Counted from the stretch's first letter, positions 23,941 through 33,403 are shown. The stretch is DNA of 64,000 bases from Afipia sp. Root123D2 (GCF_001425835.1 NZ_LMDP01000001.1:1476-65475); one strand, 5' to 3'. The notes: generated from the letters alone by a model not told the origin. Numbers and translations: made by a program.

Positions 23941-24792
23941 ATGGGTAAGAGCCAGACTATCTCTCTTTTTTCCCGGAAATCGTCCATGGAAGTGTCCGAC
24001 ATGCGCATTCAGGTCGCAAGGTCGTCGGATCGGCCTGCTGACAAGGTCGTGATAGAGAAACTGCACAAGACGTATTTGACTTCAAGCGGCAGAACGGTCG
24101 CCCTTCAGGACGTCAATCTGACGATCGGGAAAGACGAGTTCATCGCTCTCGTCGGTCCATCGGGTTGCGGAAAATCGACGCTGCTGCGCGCGATCAGTGC
24201 TCTCATCAAACCGTCGAAGGGGCGGATTCTGATTGACGGCACGCCGCTGACGAGCCCGAGCAATCAGGTCGGTATCGTGTTTCAGCAGGCGGTCTTGCTG
24301 CCCTGGCGAACGGTGCTGGACAACGTGCTTCTGCCGGCCGAAGTGCTCCGTCTCGATCTCACCAAGGCGCGGGTACGTGCGCGCGAACTTCTGAATATGG
24401 TGGGATTATCGGGTTTCGAGGCGAGATATCCCGGCGAGTTGTCGGGGGGTATGCAGCAACGCGCTGCGATCTGCCGCGCGCTTATCCATAATCCATCGAT
24501 GTTGCTGATGGACGAGCCGTTCGCGGCGCTGGACGCCTTGACGCGTGAAGAGCTTGGACTCGAACTGCTGCGGATCTGGGACGTCGAAAAGAAAACGATC
24601 GTTTTCGTGACCCACAATATATCGGAGGCGATTTTGCTGGCCGACAGGGTGGTCGCCATGTCGCCCCGTCCCGGACGGATCTCGGAAATTATTTCGGTGG
24701 AGCTGCCGCGTCCGCGAACGCTCGACATGGAATTCTTACCGGAATTCAAATCCTACTCGGATCGCATTCGCGCGGTCATTGGTCACGGCTAG
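23941..24792 (+). CDS. ABC importer ATP-binding protein (SsuB/TauB type)
   Basis: 283 residues with Walker A GPSGCGKST, Q loop (VFQQAVLLPWRTV), signature LSGGMQQR, Walker B LLLMDEPFAALD and switch His in FVTHNISEA. This LLPWRTV-type Q loop is characteristic of the nitrate/taurine/sulfonate importer class. ATG 23986 or 24001 are alternative starts, since the first 15-20 residues are not conserved in the family. It energises uptake with the neighbouring binding protein and permease. Confidence 0.92.
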   Translation: MGKSQTISLFSRKSSMEVSDMRIQVARSSDRPADKVVIEKLHKTYLTSSGRTVALQDVNLTIGKDEFIALVGPSGCGKSTLLRAISALIKPSKGRILIDGTPLTSPSNQVGIVFQQAVLLPWRTVLDNVLLPAEVLRLDLTKARVRARELLNMVGLSGFEARYPGELSGGMQQRAAICRALIHNPSMLLMDEPFAALDALTREELGLELLRIWDVEKKTIVFVTHNISEAILLADRVVAMSPRPGRISEIISVELPRPRTLDMEFLPEFKSYSDRIRAVIGHG

Positions 24793-24803
24793 GGAGTGAG
24801 ACG

Positions 24804-25622
24804 ATGACTGAACATGCAATCACGCAATCCGATGCCGACGACATTGAAGACGAAGTCATCAACGAAGGTCGCTGGTCGATCAAGGACAGCATTGCGCCGC
24901 TGGCAACATTTGCCGTGCTCGTCCTGATCTGGGAAGGGTGCGCCATTTACTTCAAGGTCCCCACCTGGCTTCTTCCGGCTCCGTCGGAGATTGCCAAGGC
25001 CTTTGTCGAGTGGCGTGGTGAGTTGTGGCAGCATACGCTTGTCACGCTCTATGAAACCCTTGTCGGATTCGCGCTGTCGATCGTGCTGGCGATTCCGCTC
25101 GCGGTCCTGGTGGTTTACTCGCCGTTCCTTCGCAAGAGCATCTATCCGCTCCTTCTTGGATTGCAATCCGTTCCCAAGGTCGCGATCGCGCCCTTGCTGG
25201 CGTTGTGGATCGGGTTCGGTGTCTTGCCGAAGATTCTGGTCGTGTTTCTGGTCTGCTTCTTTCCGATCGTCGTTGCGACCGCTACCGGCCTGACATCGGT
25301 GCAGCCGTCCGTGATGGATCTGATCCGTTCGTTGTCGGCCAATCAGTTTCAGACGTTCGTGAAGATTCGCTTTCCCACGGCGATGCCTCATATTTTCGTC
25401 GGCCTGAAGATCGCAATCACCTTTGCCGTGATCGGCGCGGTGATCGGCGAATTTGTCGGCGCGGAATCGGGCTTGGGATATCTCATCCTTGCATCGTCGT
25501 CACAGGCGCGCACGCCAGTCGCCTTTGCCGCGCTCGTCGTACTGACAATCATGAGCATCGTTCTTTATTACGCGATGGAGTTCATCGAGAAGCTCGCTGT
25601 TCCGTGGGCTGTGAATGAATAA
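24804..25622 (+). CDS. ABC importer permease (SsuC/TauC type)
   Basis: 272 residues, GGGAG eight bases upstream of the ATG. Six membrane segments, beginning IAPLATFAVLVLIWEGCAIY. The coupling-helix EAA loop reads LIRSLSANQFQTFVKIRFPTAMPHIFVGLK, shown here only as its position around residues 172-201. The GEFVGAESGLGYLI stretch near the C terminus is typical of the SsuC/TauC class. Forms the membrane channel for the importer; only one permease gene, so a homodimer is expected. Confidence 0.92.
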   Translation: MTEHAITQSDADDIEDEVINEGRWSIKDSIAPLATFAVLVLIWEGCAIYFKVPTWLLPAPSEIAKAFVEWRGELWQHTLVTLYETLVGFALSIVLAIPLAVLVVYSPFLRKSIYPLLLGLQSVPKVAIAPLLALWIGFGVLPKILVVFLVCFFPIVVATATGLTSVQPSVMDLIRSLSANQFQTFVKIRFPTAMPHIFVGLKIAITFAVIGAVIGEFVGAESGLGYLILASSSQARTPVAFAALVVLTIMSIVLYYAMEFIEKLAVPWAVNE

Positions 25623-25768
25623 CGAACGACGGGTGCAAGCGGAGACTTTCCTACCGAACTGAGGCCGACAGGTTTCAATTCGCAGTCATAAATGAAAGCA
25701 CTGTGGCGGCGAGCCCCGGCATCATTGACCGGAAACGGTCGTGCGAGTGGTCGTGAAGGAGTAGTGAC

Positions 25769-26584
25769 ATGAAGCAGCAACTTCAGGCCGGCAACGCCGG
25801 TTGGGATCGCAACAATCCGCGCGAGGTTCGGCATGCGTCCCGCAGCATGGGTTACACCGGCTATACGGCCGGGCTGGCGCCGGGCCATGTGCAGGCGAAC
25901 ATCTGCATTCTTCCCAAGGCGTGGGCGGAAGACTTCCTGCTGTTCTGCCAGCGTAACCCGAAGCCCTGCCCGTTGCTGAGCAGGTCCGATGTCGGCAATC
26001 CGCATTTGCCGATGCTTGCCGACGATCTCGACATCCGCACCGACGTTCCCCGCTATCACATTTTCAGGGATGGCAAGTTCGTCGAGGAGGTCACCGACAT
26101 CTCGGCGTATTGGCAGGACGATCTTGTCACCTTCGCTCTGGGCTGTTCGTTTTCCTTTGAGGAGGCGCTTCAGGAAGCCGGAATTCCGTTGCGTTTCCTG
26201 TCCAATAATAACGTCGCAGGTGTCTACGTCTCGAATATGCCAACCGAGTCTGCAGGGCCGTTCGAGGCGCCGCTGGTCGTCACCATGCGGGCGTTTCGTC
26301 CCGCCGATGCCATTCGTGCGATTCAGATCACCTCGCGATTTCCGAATGTTCACGGCGCGCCCGTTCATATCGGCGACCCTGCCATGATCGGCGTCGATCT
26401 TGATAACCGGTATCAGAACGTGGGCGACGGCACGGTTGCCGATGGTGAAATTCCGCTGTTCTGGGCTTGCGGTTTGACTCCGCAGTTCGCCGTGATGAGC
26501 GCAAAACCATCGCTGTGCATCACGCATGCGCCATCCTCGATGCTGGTAACGGACTTGCGAAACGCAAGTCTCGCCGTGCTCTGA
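25769..26584 (+). CDS. DUF1445 / YcsI-family hydro-lyase (D-glutamate cyclase family)
   Basis: 271 residues with the family hallmarks GYTAGLAPGHVQANICILPK, FLLFCQRNPKPCPLL, DIRTDVPRYHIFRDG and VGDGTVADGEIPLFWACGLT. The mammalian homologue (DGLUCY C-terminal part) converts D-glutamate to 5-oxo-D-proline; bacterial members are annotated as putative hydro-lyases. Between the importer and a gamma-glutamyltransferase, a role in handling a glutamyl or pyroglutamyl product is plausible, but the actual reaction is unknown. GGAG precedes the ATG. Confidence 0.88.
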   Translation: MKQQLQAGNAGWDRNNPREVRHASRSMGYTGYTAGLAPGHVQANICILPKAWAEDFLLFCQRNPKPCPLLSRSDVGNPHLPMLADDLDIRTDVPRYHIFRDGKFVEEVTDISAYWQDDLVTFALGCSFSFEEALQEAGIPLRFLSNNNVAGVYVSNMPTESAGPFEAPLVVTMRAFRPADAIRAIQITSRFPNVHGAPVHIGDPAMIGVDLDNRYQNVGDGTVADGEIPLFWACGLTPQFAVMSAKPSLCITHAPSSMLVTDLRNASLAVL

Positions 26585-26614
26585 AATCCACTGCCGGGAT
26601 ATGGACGTAGTACG

Positions 26615-28213
26615 ATGACCGTTTATCGCGATTTCGAGCAGCCGGGGAGATCAGAGGCCGTTGGTGCAAACGGAATGGTCGCAACCTCTCATCCGAGGGC
26701 GACGCTTGCCGCGCTTGACGCTTTGCGGGCTGGCGGGAACGCCATCGACGCAGCCGTCTGTGCCGCCGCGGTTCAGGCGGTGGTCGAGCCGACGCAGACC
26801 GGCATCGGCGGAGATTGTTTTGCCTTGTTGATGCGTGAAGGCGATACGGCGCCGACAGCGCTGAACGGCTCGGGCTGGACGCCCGAGGCGGCCGGCCTCC
26901 ATTGGTATCGCAACAATGGAATCAGCGAGATCGAGGTTGAAACCCCGCATTCCGTAACCGTGCCCGGCGCCATCGCAGCATGGGAGAAGCTCGTCCTCGA
27001 TCACGGCCGTTTGCCGTGGGATCGCGTTCTCGCGCCTGCCATTGAAGCGGCTGAGGACGGAAGCTGCGTGCCGGAACGGCTTGCGCGCGATTGGGGCAAG
27101 CAGGTCGGCAAGCTGACACGAAATCCAGAGGCGGCACGGCTGTTCCTGTTCGATGGTGACGGCCCGCGTGCCGGCGTGATCCATCGGCAGCCCGCTCTGG
27201 CCAAAACTCTTCGTGCGATCGCGAAGGGCGGAGCCAGGGCATTTTACACCGGGGACATCGCCGACAAGCTGGTGAAGACCCTGCGCGGTCACGGCGGCCT
27301 GCATCGTCCTGAAGATTTCGCGGAGTTCTCACCCGAATACGTGACAGCCATTTCAACGAATTATCGCGGCTTTGACTTGTGGGAATGCCCGCCGAATGGG
27401 CAAGGGATTGTCCCCATGCTCATGGCGAAAGCGCTGGAGGGGTTCGACCTGTCGAGCTGGCGTTCCGTGAGCGTGGAGCGGTTTCACGTTCAGGCGGAAG
27501 TTGCCCGACAGGCTTATGCCGAGCGTGATCTTTTCGTTGCGGATCCCCGGACCGGAAAAATCCCTGTCGATTGGCTGCTATCGGATGAGCACATCCGAGG
27601 CCTGCGGCAGAACATATCGTTGACCGGCCGTATCGCGAACATCGAAACGGTTCTTCAACGTCCGCATCGCGATACTGTTTTCATCTCGGTTGTCGATCGC
27701 GACCGTATGGCCGTCTCGCTGATCAATTCTGTTTTTGAGGATTTCGGCTCGGGAATCGCCTGCGAGAAAACGGGCGTCCTGTTTCACAATCGCGCGTCGT
27801 CATTCGTGCTGGAGGATGGACATCCCAACTGCATCGCCGGCCGAAAGCGGCCGATGCATACGATCATCCCCGCGATGCTGGCGAAGGATGGCCAGGCGGT
27901 TATGCCGTTTGGCGTGACGGGTGCGCACTTTCAGCCGTTCGGACAGGTCCAGATTCTGACGAACGTCGTCGACTATGGGATGTCGGTGCAGGCAGCGATC
28001 GACCACCCGCGCATGTTCGCGCGCGGCGACACTCTGGAGATCGAGCGCAGTGTGCCGGAAGAAATCGCCGTCGGGCTGACGAAACTCGGTCATCGGGTCA
28101 CACGGCCGGAAAACCCATTAGGCACGGCGCAAGCCATCTGGATCGATCGTGAGCTTGGCGTACTGCGCGGCGGAGCCGACGGTCGCCGTGACGGAATCGC
28201 CCTCGGTTATTGA
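26615..28213 (+). CDS. Gamma-glutamyltransferase-family protein, first copy
   Basis: 532 residues of the GGT Ntn-hydrolase family. N-terminal GMVATSHPRATLAALDALRA and GGNAIDAAVCAA are diagnostic; [13 protein letters not shown] follows. The autocatalytic cleavage Thr falls in HRDTVFISVVDRDRMAVSLI, the Thr aligning with T391 of E. coli GGT. C-terminal [16 protein letters not shown] is conserved. No signal peptide, so cytoplasmic, unlike classical periplasmic GGT. It probably hydrolyses a gamma-glutamyl amide or related bond of the imported compound. A second family member is at 49867. Confidence 0.88.
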   Translation: MTVYRDFEQPGRSEAVGANGMVATSHPRATLAALDALRAGGNAIDAAVCAAAVQAVVEPTQTGIGGDCFALLMREGDTAPTALNGSGWTPEAAGLHWYRNNGISEIEVETPHSVTVPGAIAAWEKLVLDHGRLPWDRVLAPAIEAAEDGSCVPERLARDWGKQVGKLTRNPEAARLFLFDGDGPRAGVIHRQPALAKTLRAIAKGGARAFYTGDIADKLVKTLRGHGGLHRPEDFAEFSPEYVTAISTNYRGFDLWECPPNGQGIVPMLMAKALEGFDLSSWRSVSVERFHVQAEVARQAYAERDLFVADPRTGKIPVDWLLSDEHIRGLRQNISLTGRIANIETVLQRPHRDTVFISVVDRDRMAVSLINSVFEDFGSGIACEKTGVLFHNRASSFVLEDGHPNCIAGRKRPMHTIIPAMLAKDGQAVMPFGVTGAHFQPFGQVQILTNVVDYGMSVQAAIDHPRMFARGDTLEIERSVPEEIAVGLTKLGHRVTRPENPLGTAQAIWIDRELGVLRGGADGRRDGIALGY

Positions 28214-28256
28214 TCGGGCATCAACATCATCACCAATGAAGGAAATGGCGGACGAT

Positions 28257-29483
28257 ATGAGCGTCATCAAGTCTAATACGGTTCAGTTGCTGAACAACCC
28301 GCGAAGCGATCGTTCCGTTGCGTATGACGCCGGCGGACGAGCAGACATTCTGAGCGACAGCGCTTTTCAGGTTGCGCGGCGGGAGATCATGTCCTGGCCC
28401 GGCTACAGCGAGACGCCGATCAGAATCCTGCCCAAACTCGCTCATGCCATCGGTGTGAAGCAGATCATCTATAAGGATGAAGGCGAAAGGTTCGGGCTCG
28501 GCAGCTTCAAGGCACTCGGAGGAGCTTATGCGGTCCTTCGTCTTCTGCAACAGGCAGTCAAGGAACGGAAAGGCGTCGAGGCCGGCAGCAAGGATTTCGT
28601 CTCAAGATCGTTCTCGGACTTGACGTCGGAAATCACCGTGACGTGCGCCACGGATGGAAATCACGGCAAGTCGGTCGCGTGGGGTGCGCAGAAATTCGGT
28701 TGCCGCTGTGTCATCTACGTCCACGCTGGCGTCAGTGAAGCGCGGTGCCTTGCGATCGCGAATTATGGCGCGGAAGTCAGGCGCGTTGCGGGGAACTATG
28801 ACGATGCCGTAAGGCAGGCCGCGAGCGACGCTGCCAAACACGGGTGGCACGTGGTCTCGGATACGTCGTACGAAGGGTACGTCAGTGTTCCTCGCGATGT
28901 GATGCAGGGCTACAGCGTCATGGTCGAGGAGGCGCTGGGCCAGTCGCCAGCAAAGCCGACTCACGTATTCGTTCAGGGTGGCGTGGGAGGTTTGGCCGCG
29001 GCGGTCTGCTCGCACCTTTGGCAGCGCTATGGCGCGGAGCGTCCGAAGTACATCGTTGTCGAGCCCGACAAGGCGGATTGCCTCTATCGCAGTGCAGTGG
29101 CAGGCAAGCCGACGGTTGTCCACGGCGCTCTTGATACGATCATGGCCGGACTTGCTTGTGGCGAGGTTTCCCTGCTTGCGTGGAAAATCCTGGAGCCGGG
29201 CACAGATGCGTTCATGACGATCACGGACGAAGCTGCGGCAGAGGCAATGCGGATTCTGGCTGATGCCAGGTTCGGCGATGAACCGGTGGTGGCCGGCGAA
29301 TCGGCGGTCGCAGGTCTTGCGGGATTGGTGCTTGCAGCAAGCGATGCCACTAGCCGGGCCAGTCTTGCCCTCGGCCCGGACAGCGTCGTGCTGTTGTTCG
29401 GCACCGAAGGCGCAACCGATCCCGAAGTCTATCAACGGATCGTCGGACGCTCCGCGGATGTCGTCAAAGCTGCGGCTGCGTAA
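28257..29483 (+). CDS. Diaminopropionate ammonia-lyase
   Basis: 408 residues from ATG 28257; the open frame extends back into the GGT gene but that part is not family-like. Fold type II PLP enzyme. The PLP lysine is in KDEGERFGLGSFKALGGAYA, followed by TCATDGNHGKSVAWGAQKFG and the glycine loop VQGGVGGLAAAV. These patterns are those of 2,3-diaminopropionate ammonia-lyase (DpaL/YgeX), which turns 2,3-diaminopropionate (either enantiomer) or serine into pyruvate and ammonia. Stop codon is 13 bases before the next gene, so co-translated. It defines the probable core substrate of the cluster. Confidence 0.9.
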   Translation: MSVIKSNTVQLLNNPRSDRSVAYDAGGRADILSDSAFQVARREIMSWPGYSETPIRILPKLAHAIGVKQIIYKDEGERFGLGSFKALGGAYAVLRLLQQAVKERKGVEAGSKDFVSRSFSDLTSEITVTCATDGNHGKSVAWGAQKFGCRCVIYVHAGVSEARCLAIANYGAEVRRVAGNYDDAVRQAASDAAKHGWHVVSDTSYEGYVSVPRDVMQGYSVMVEEALGQSPAKPTHVFVQGGVGGLAAAVCSHLWQRYGAERPKYIVVEPDKADCLYRSAVAGKPTVVHGALDTIMAGLACGEVSLLAWKILEPGTDAFMTITDEAAAEAMRILADARFGDEPVVAGESAVAGLAGLVLAASDATSRASLALGPDSVVLLFGTEGATDPEVYQRIVGRSADVVKAAAA

Positions 29484-29496
29484 ACGAGGTCGATCA

Positions 29497-30711
29497 ATGT
29501 CGAATCTGGATCAGTTCCTTCAGGCGATCGATGCTGAGGTTCAGGCCGAACACGAGACTCTGATCGATCTCTGCCGCCAATTCGTCGAAGCACCAAGTGC
29601 CAGTCCCCCCGGCCGCACGGTCGAGGTGGCTCAGATCGTGGAAAAATTTCTCAATGCCGGCGCGATCGAAACCGAGATCGTGGCTGGGGATCCGGAGGCA
29701 CCTAACGTCGTCGGGCATGTTTGCAAAGGGCAGGGCCGTCACGTCGTGTTCAACGCGCATATGGACACCATGCAGCCGGGCGACGAAAGCAAATGGTCGG
29801 TGCCGGTTCTCAAGCTGACGAGGAAAGACGGCCGTCTTTACGGTCTCGGCATGGGCAACATGAAGGGCGCGCTCGCGGCGATGTGCGTTGCTTCGGTGGT
29901 TTTGGCGCGTCACAGAAAATCCCTTCCGGGCAGCCTCAGCATGACGGCTGTCTGCGATGAGGTGATGTTCGGCGAGAGAGGAGCCGTCCATCTTCTGAAA
30001 GCGCGCCCGGATGTTCACGGCGATTACCTGATCAGTGGCGAGGGTCCGGGATTCATGCATCTTGCTCCCGCCGAAAAAGGCTTGCTGTGGCTCGACATCG
30101 AGACGACAGGCGACGGGGGGCATTCCTCCGGCGCGCTTCGCGGGAAAACAGCAGCGGCCAAGCTCGCCGGCCTTCTGACGCGTATCGATGGAATCAATGA
30201 CTTGTATGCCGATCTCCCGCAGGAGATTGCCGGCATCTCGGGAGGAGACGGAAATCTGGGCCTGCGTGTTTCCCTCAATGCGGGGACGGTGGAGGCTGGT
30301 GGTGTGCGTAGTCTCATTCCGACGAAGGCGCGCGCCCAGATCGATATTCGCCTGCCGCCCGGGATCACCGGAGCGGAGATCGAGCAAAAGGTTCGGCTCG
30401 CCGCCGAGAATAACCCCGATATTGAAATCAAAGCGGTCAAGGCATGGGATGCGAACTGGACGGCACTTGCCAACCCGGTTGTCGCAGAACTCTCGGCGGC
30501 CGCTGCGACGGTTCGCGGTGAAGCGCCGCAGCTTGTTGTCCGTCTGCCTGGCAGCGATGCCCGGCGATGGCGAGACCTCGGCGTTCCGGCCGCCTGCTAC
30601 GGTCCGCAACCGACTTTATCTGCCGGCGTCGATGACTTCGCCGGCGAGCAGGATGTTCTCGATTGCGCACGGGTTTATGCACGCACCGCCGTCCGCCTCA
30701 TGCAAAACTAG
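29497..30711 (+). CDS. M20-family amidohydrolase with altered metal ligands
   Basis: 404 residues from ATG 29497. M20/ArgE-DapE fold with NAHMDTMQPGDE (HxD present), a dimerisation domain near HSSGALRGKTAAAKLAGL and a C-terminal GVPAACYGPQPTL. Several metal-site positions depart from the family: LYGLGMGNMKG has Asn for the bridging Asp, VCDEVMFGERG has Val for the second Glu of DEE, and the C-terminal GVDDFAGEQDVL lacks the usual His. The general-base Glu remains. A pairing of diaminopropionate lyase and an M20 gene is also known as ygeX-ygeY in E. coli. Possible N-acyl-diaminopropionate deacylase or non-catalytic relative. Confidence 0.82.
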   Translation: MSNLDQFLQAIDAEVQAEHETLIDLCRQFVEAPSASPPGRTVEVAQIVEKFLNAGAIETEIVAGDPEAPNVVGHVCKGQGRHVVFNAHMDTMQPGDESKWSVPVLKLTRKDGRLYGLGMGNMKGALAAMCVASVVLARHRKSLPGSLSMTAVCDEVMFGERGAVHLLKARPDVHGDYLISGEGPGFMHLAPAEKGLLWLDIETTGDGGHSSGALRGKTAAAKLAGLLTRIDGINDLYADLPQEIAGISGGDGNLGLRVSLNAGTVEAGGVRSLIPTKARAQIDIRLPPGITGAEIEQKVRLAAENNPDIEIKAVKAWDANWTALANPVVAELSAAAATVRGEAPQLVVRLPGSDARRWRDLGVPAACYGPQPTLSAGVDDFAGEQDVLDCARVYARTAVRLMQN

Positions 30712-30771
30712 ACGAAGACGCTACCGTCAATTGCGGAGCAATTGGTGTTTCCGGCGGAATCCATTTACAAT

Positions 30772-30805
30772 CGGTTCTGGTGTAGCATCAGCTCTGCCAG
30801 AACCG
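30772..30805. promoter_or_regulatory. 9-bp inverted repeat upstream of second GntR gene
   Basis: CGGTTCTGG (30772-30780) and CCAGAACCG (30797-30805), perfect halves with a 16-base spacer, lying 60 bases after the M20 stop and 24 bases before the chosen GntR GTG. Could be an autoregulatory operator or an attenuating hairpin; there is no T tract for a terminator. Confidence 0.5.
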
Positions 30806-30828
30806 GTATTCAATTGAGCCCAACAGCG

Positions 30829-31560
30829 GTGACTAAACGTCCAGCCGGAAAAAAGCGCAAGGCCAACTCCGGCCCGGTCCGGCATTCGATCTTCGAGCTG
30901 GCCGCGCCGGACAGAAAACCCGGAGAAGTGCTGGGAGACTACGCTTATCGGGTTCTCCGTGAAGCTATTCGGGCAGGGGTGTTCGAGTCCGGAGATCATC
31001 TCCGTGAGGCTGACGTTGCGAGCTGGCTGGAAATCAGCAGGACGCCTGTGCGGGAGGCATTTCACCGGATTGTCTCCGAGGGTCTGCTGGTCATCGGCTC
31101 CTGGAATGGTGCGATGGTCGCGCAACTGGATGCCCAGCAGCTTGTGGATCTTTACGCAGTCCGAGCCTTGCTAGAAGGCGCTGCGGCGAGTCTCGCCGCA
31201 GAACATGCGTCGCGGGTCGAGATCAAGAATCTGTTCGCGATTGCCGACAAGGAGAAGGCAGCCAGGAACGATCCGGCAGCTCTTGTCATCATCAATGCGG
31301 AACTGCATCAGGCGATTTATAGCGCTGCGCATAATCGCTATCTGCTTCAATCCCTGAACACCATTGTCGATACCTTGGGCCTTCTGCGTCACTCCACATT
31401 CGTCCTGCCGGGCAGCATCGAACTGGCGCATAAGGAACATCTGGGAATTCTGCGCGCGATCCGGGACGGCGACTCGAAAAAAGCCGAAGAGCTGGCCTCC
31501 GCCCATATTAACAACGCGCTCGAATTGCGTTTGCAGCTCCTTCAGGAAAAGAAAAAATAG
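30829..31560 (+). CDS. GntR-family regulator, FCD subfamily, second
   Basis: 243 residues from GTG 30829; a TTG at 30742 would extend it through the inverted repeat and is less likely. Basic N terminus (RPAGKKRKAN), winged helix (EVLGDYAYRVLREAIRAGVF, VASWLEISRTPVREAFHRIV), then an FCD domain (LYAVRALLEGAAASLA, NAELHQAIYSAAHN, HKEHLGILRAIRDGD). It lies between the diaminopropionate genes and the convergent CoA-transferase genes and may control the latter through a site near 33404. Confidence 0.82.
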   Translation: MTKRPAGKKRKANSGPVRHSIFELAAPDRKPGEVLGDYAYRVLREAIRAGVFESGDHLREADVASWLEISRTPVREAFHRIVSEGLLVIGSWNGAMVAQLDAQQLVDLYAVRALLEGAAASLAAEHASRVEIKNLFAIADKEKAARNDPAALVIINAELHQAIYSAAHNRYLLQSLNTIVDTLGLLRHSTFVLPGSIELAHKEHLGILRAIRDGDSKKAEELASAHINNALELRLQLLQEKKK

Positions 31561-31590
31561 CTCTTCAGGACCGGTCCGCTTCCCGAGGCG

Positions 31591-32364
31591 TCAGGATGTC
31601 AGCACGCCATCGGGATCGAGTTCCCGGAGAATACGAAGCTCGGCCGGCGTCGGTAACTCTGAGACCGGCAGATCTTGATCGAACAAGAGATCGAAGCCGG
31701 TATTATCCTGAACCTGAGACGCCGAAATCCCCGGGTTCAGGGCGATCACTTTCATTTCCCGGGAACGCTCGTCAAAGCCGAAGATCGCAAGCTCGGTCAC
31801 GACCCGGAAAGCCCCGCCGCTCTGCAGTCCACTTTCCTCGCGGGTGGACTGTCCACGAAGCCAGCCGGGACTCGTGACAAAGTCGACGCGTTCAACGAAG
31901 CGACGTTTCTCATGCTTCATTGCGACAATGAGGTTCGTGAGGCTGGCAATATCGTTGCCGCCGCCGCTTCCCGGCAAACGGATCGCTGGCTTGCTGTCCG
32001 TTGCGTGTATCACCGAGCTGTTCAAATTTCCGTATTTGTCGATCTGTGCGCCGCCCATAAAGCCGACATCGACATATCCGCGCTGCAGCAACAGCAGAAC
32101 TTCCGAGCTGCCGAGGACCATGTTCGAGCGTTTCGCTCCGCGCTGATCATTTGTCGATGGCGGAAGCTTTCCTGGCTCAACCAGAGCGCCAATCGTTCCG
32201 CCCTCAAAGAGAATGGTAAGATTCGGGCAGTGCGCGCGCTGGGCGAGCGCTGCAGCCAGAAGAGGAATTCCGATACCGGCAAAAACAACCTGGCCGTTCT
32301 TGAGCTCGCGTGCGCTCAAGATCGCGAGGTGCTCATTGATGGTGAATTCGGCGAGCTTAGTCAT
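31591..32364 (-). CDS. CoA-transferase family I, beta subunit
   Basis: 257 residues. NGQVVFAGIGIPLLAAALAQ opens the fold; FEGGTIG holds the position of the catalytic Glu region and RLPGSGGGNDIASL is the diagnostic glycine-rich loop, as in glutaconate CoA-transferase and IpdAB-like beta subunits. The ATG overlaps the end of the alpha-subunit gene by eight bases. Moves CoA between acids, or in IpdAB-like cases hydrolyses a cyclic acyl-CoA; the acid is unknown here. Confidence 0.88.
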   Translation of the reverse strand: MTKLAEFTINEHLAILSARELKNGQVVFAGIGIPLLAAALAQRAHCPNLTILFEGGTIGALVEPGKLPPSTNDQRGAKRSNMVLGSSEVLLLLQRGYVDVGFMGGAQIDKYGNLNSSVIHATDSKPAIRLPGSGGGNDIASLTNLIVAMKHEKRRFVERVDFVTSPGWLRGQSTREESGLQSGGAFRVVTELAIFGFDERSREMKVIALNPGISASQVQDNTGFDLLFDQDLPVSELPTPAELRILRELDPDGVLTS

Positions 32365-33322
32365 TGTGAAGGCTTCTCCCGCGTTGCGCAGCGCTCAGAA
32401 CCTCTTCGAGGCCGATCAGGTTCAGATAATCATTCCAGGAGCGGGGAGCGTGGATGTATTCGTCGAGGTAGCTTTTCATTCCGCTTATCGGATCAGAATT
32501 CACTTTCCGCGCGTAAGCGTCCAGATGATTCATCATGGGCTCGTAGACGCCGTAGCATTCATGCGGTGCCGCCCCGAACGGAACCTCGACGACTGCATCC
32601 ACGCAAAAAAACGGAATTTTGGTCTGGTCGGGCGCACGCCGGATCTGATCGTTGGATATGATGCGCTCGGTGGTCAGAATGACCTTGTCGGCAGCCATCG
32701 CAAGATCGATGTCCATGAACTGCAAACCTTCGATGCGGGCATTTCCGTAAGCATCGCAGCTGTGGACATGAATAATCGCGACATCGGGATTGAGCGCGGG
32801 GACGAGAAGTATCTTTTCTCCCGTGAAGGGGCAGTCGATCACCTGCGCCTCAGGCCGCGAACCAAGAACATCGGATCCCAGCATCGGCCGCATGGGCATG
32901 AAGGGCACACCCATCGCGCCGGCACGGAAGCGCATTCCGATGGCCAGATGACTCCATTCATCGTAACGGGCTCGGCCGCTCTCGATGTGTTCTCTCATGA
33001 CCTTCGAGATGCCCCACATGATTCCCTGGCTGAACCAGCTGGTGATGATGTGGTTGCTCAATCCGGAGCCGAGCAGCAGGTCACCCTCGCTGGTGGTGAT
33101 GGAGCGTGAGCAGACAAGATCGCTGCGTCCGCTTCTGATCAGTTGCCAGATCATCGCCATCGGCGTGCGCGACATCATGCTTCCGCCAATGCCGACGGAC
33201 TGGCCATCTGTGATCAGGTCCGCTGCATCCTCGAGCGACATCACCTTTTCGCGCAGGCTGCGATCTCGTCGGGACAGGCTTTGTCGCAGGTCCGAATACG
33301 ATCGTGCTTTGTCCAGATGCAT
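32357..33322 (-). CDS. CoA-transferase family I, alpha subunit
   Basis: 321 residues from ATG 33322, preceded by GGAG; ATGs further upstream lack a ribosome binding site. Alpha-subunit features: KVMSLEDAADLITDGQSVGI, GGSMMSRTPMAMI, DVAIIHVHSCDAYGNARIEG and MDIDLAMAADKVILTTERI. Acts with the downstream beta subunit as a heteromeric transferase in acyl-CoA catabolism. Divergent from the MDR dehydrogenase across a region with a GGTATA...TATAC type palindrome. Confidence 0.88.
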   Translation of the reverse strand: MHLDKARSYSDLRQSLSRRDRSLREKVMSLEDAADLITDGQSVGIGGSMMSRTPMAMIWQLIRSGRSDLVCSRSITTSEGDLLLGSGLSNHIITSWFSQGIMWGISKVMREHIESGRARYDEWSHLAIGMRFRAGAMGVPFMPMRPMLGSDVLGSRPEAQVIDCPFTGEKILLVPALNPDVAIIHVHSCDAYGNARIEGLQFMDIDLAMAADKVILTTERIISNDQIRRAPDQTKIPFFCVDAVVEVPFGAAPHECYGVYEPMMNHLDAYARKVNSDPISGMKSYLDEYIHAPRSWNDYLNLIGLEEVLSAAQRGRSLHND

Positions 33323-33403
33323 ATTGCGGCTCCAGGTTTTTTCCATTGCAGCACTGTTGACCGGATTTGTCCGTTTGAAATTGCCGGCGTGGCTGGTATT
33401 TAC

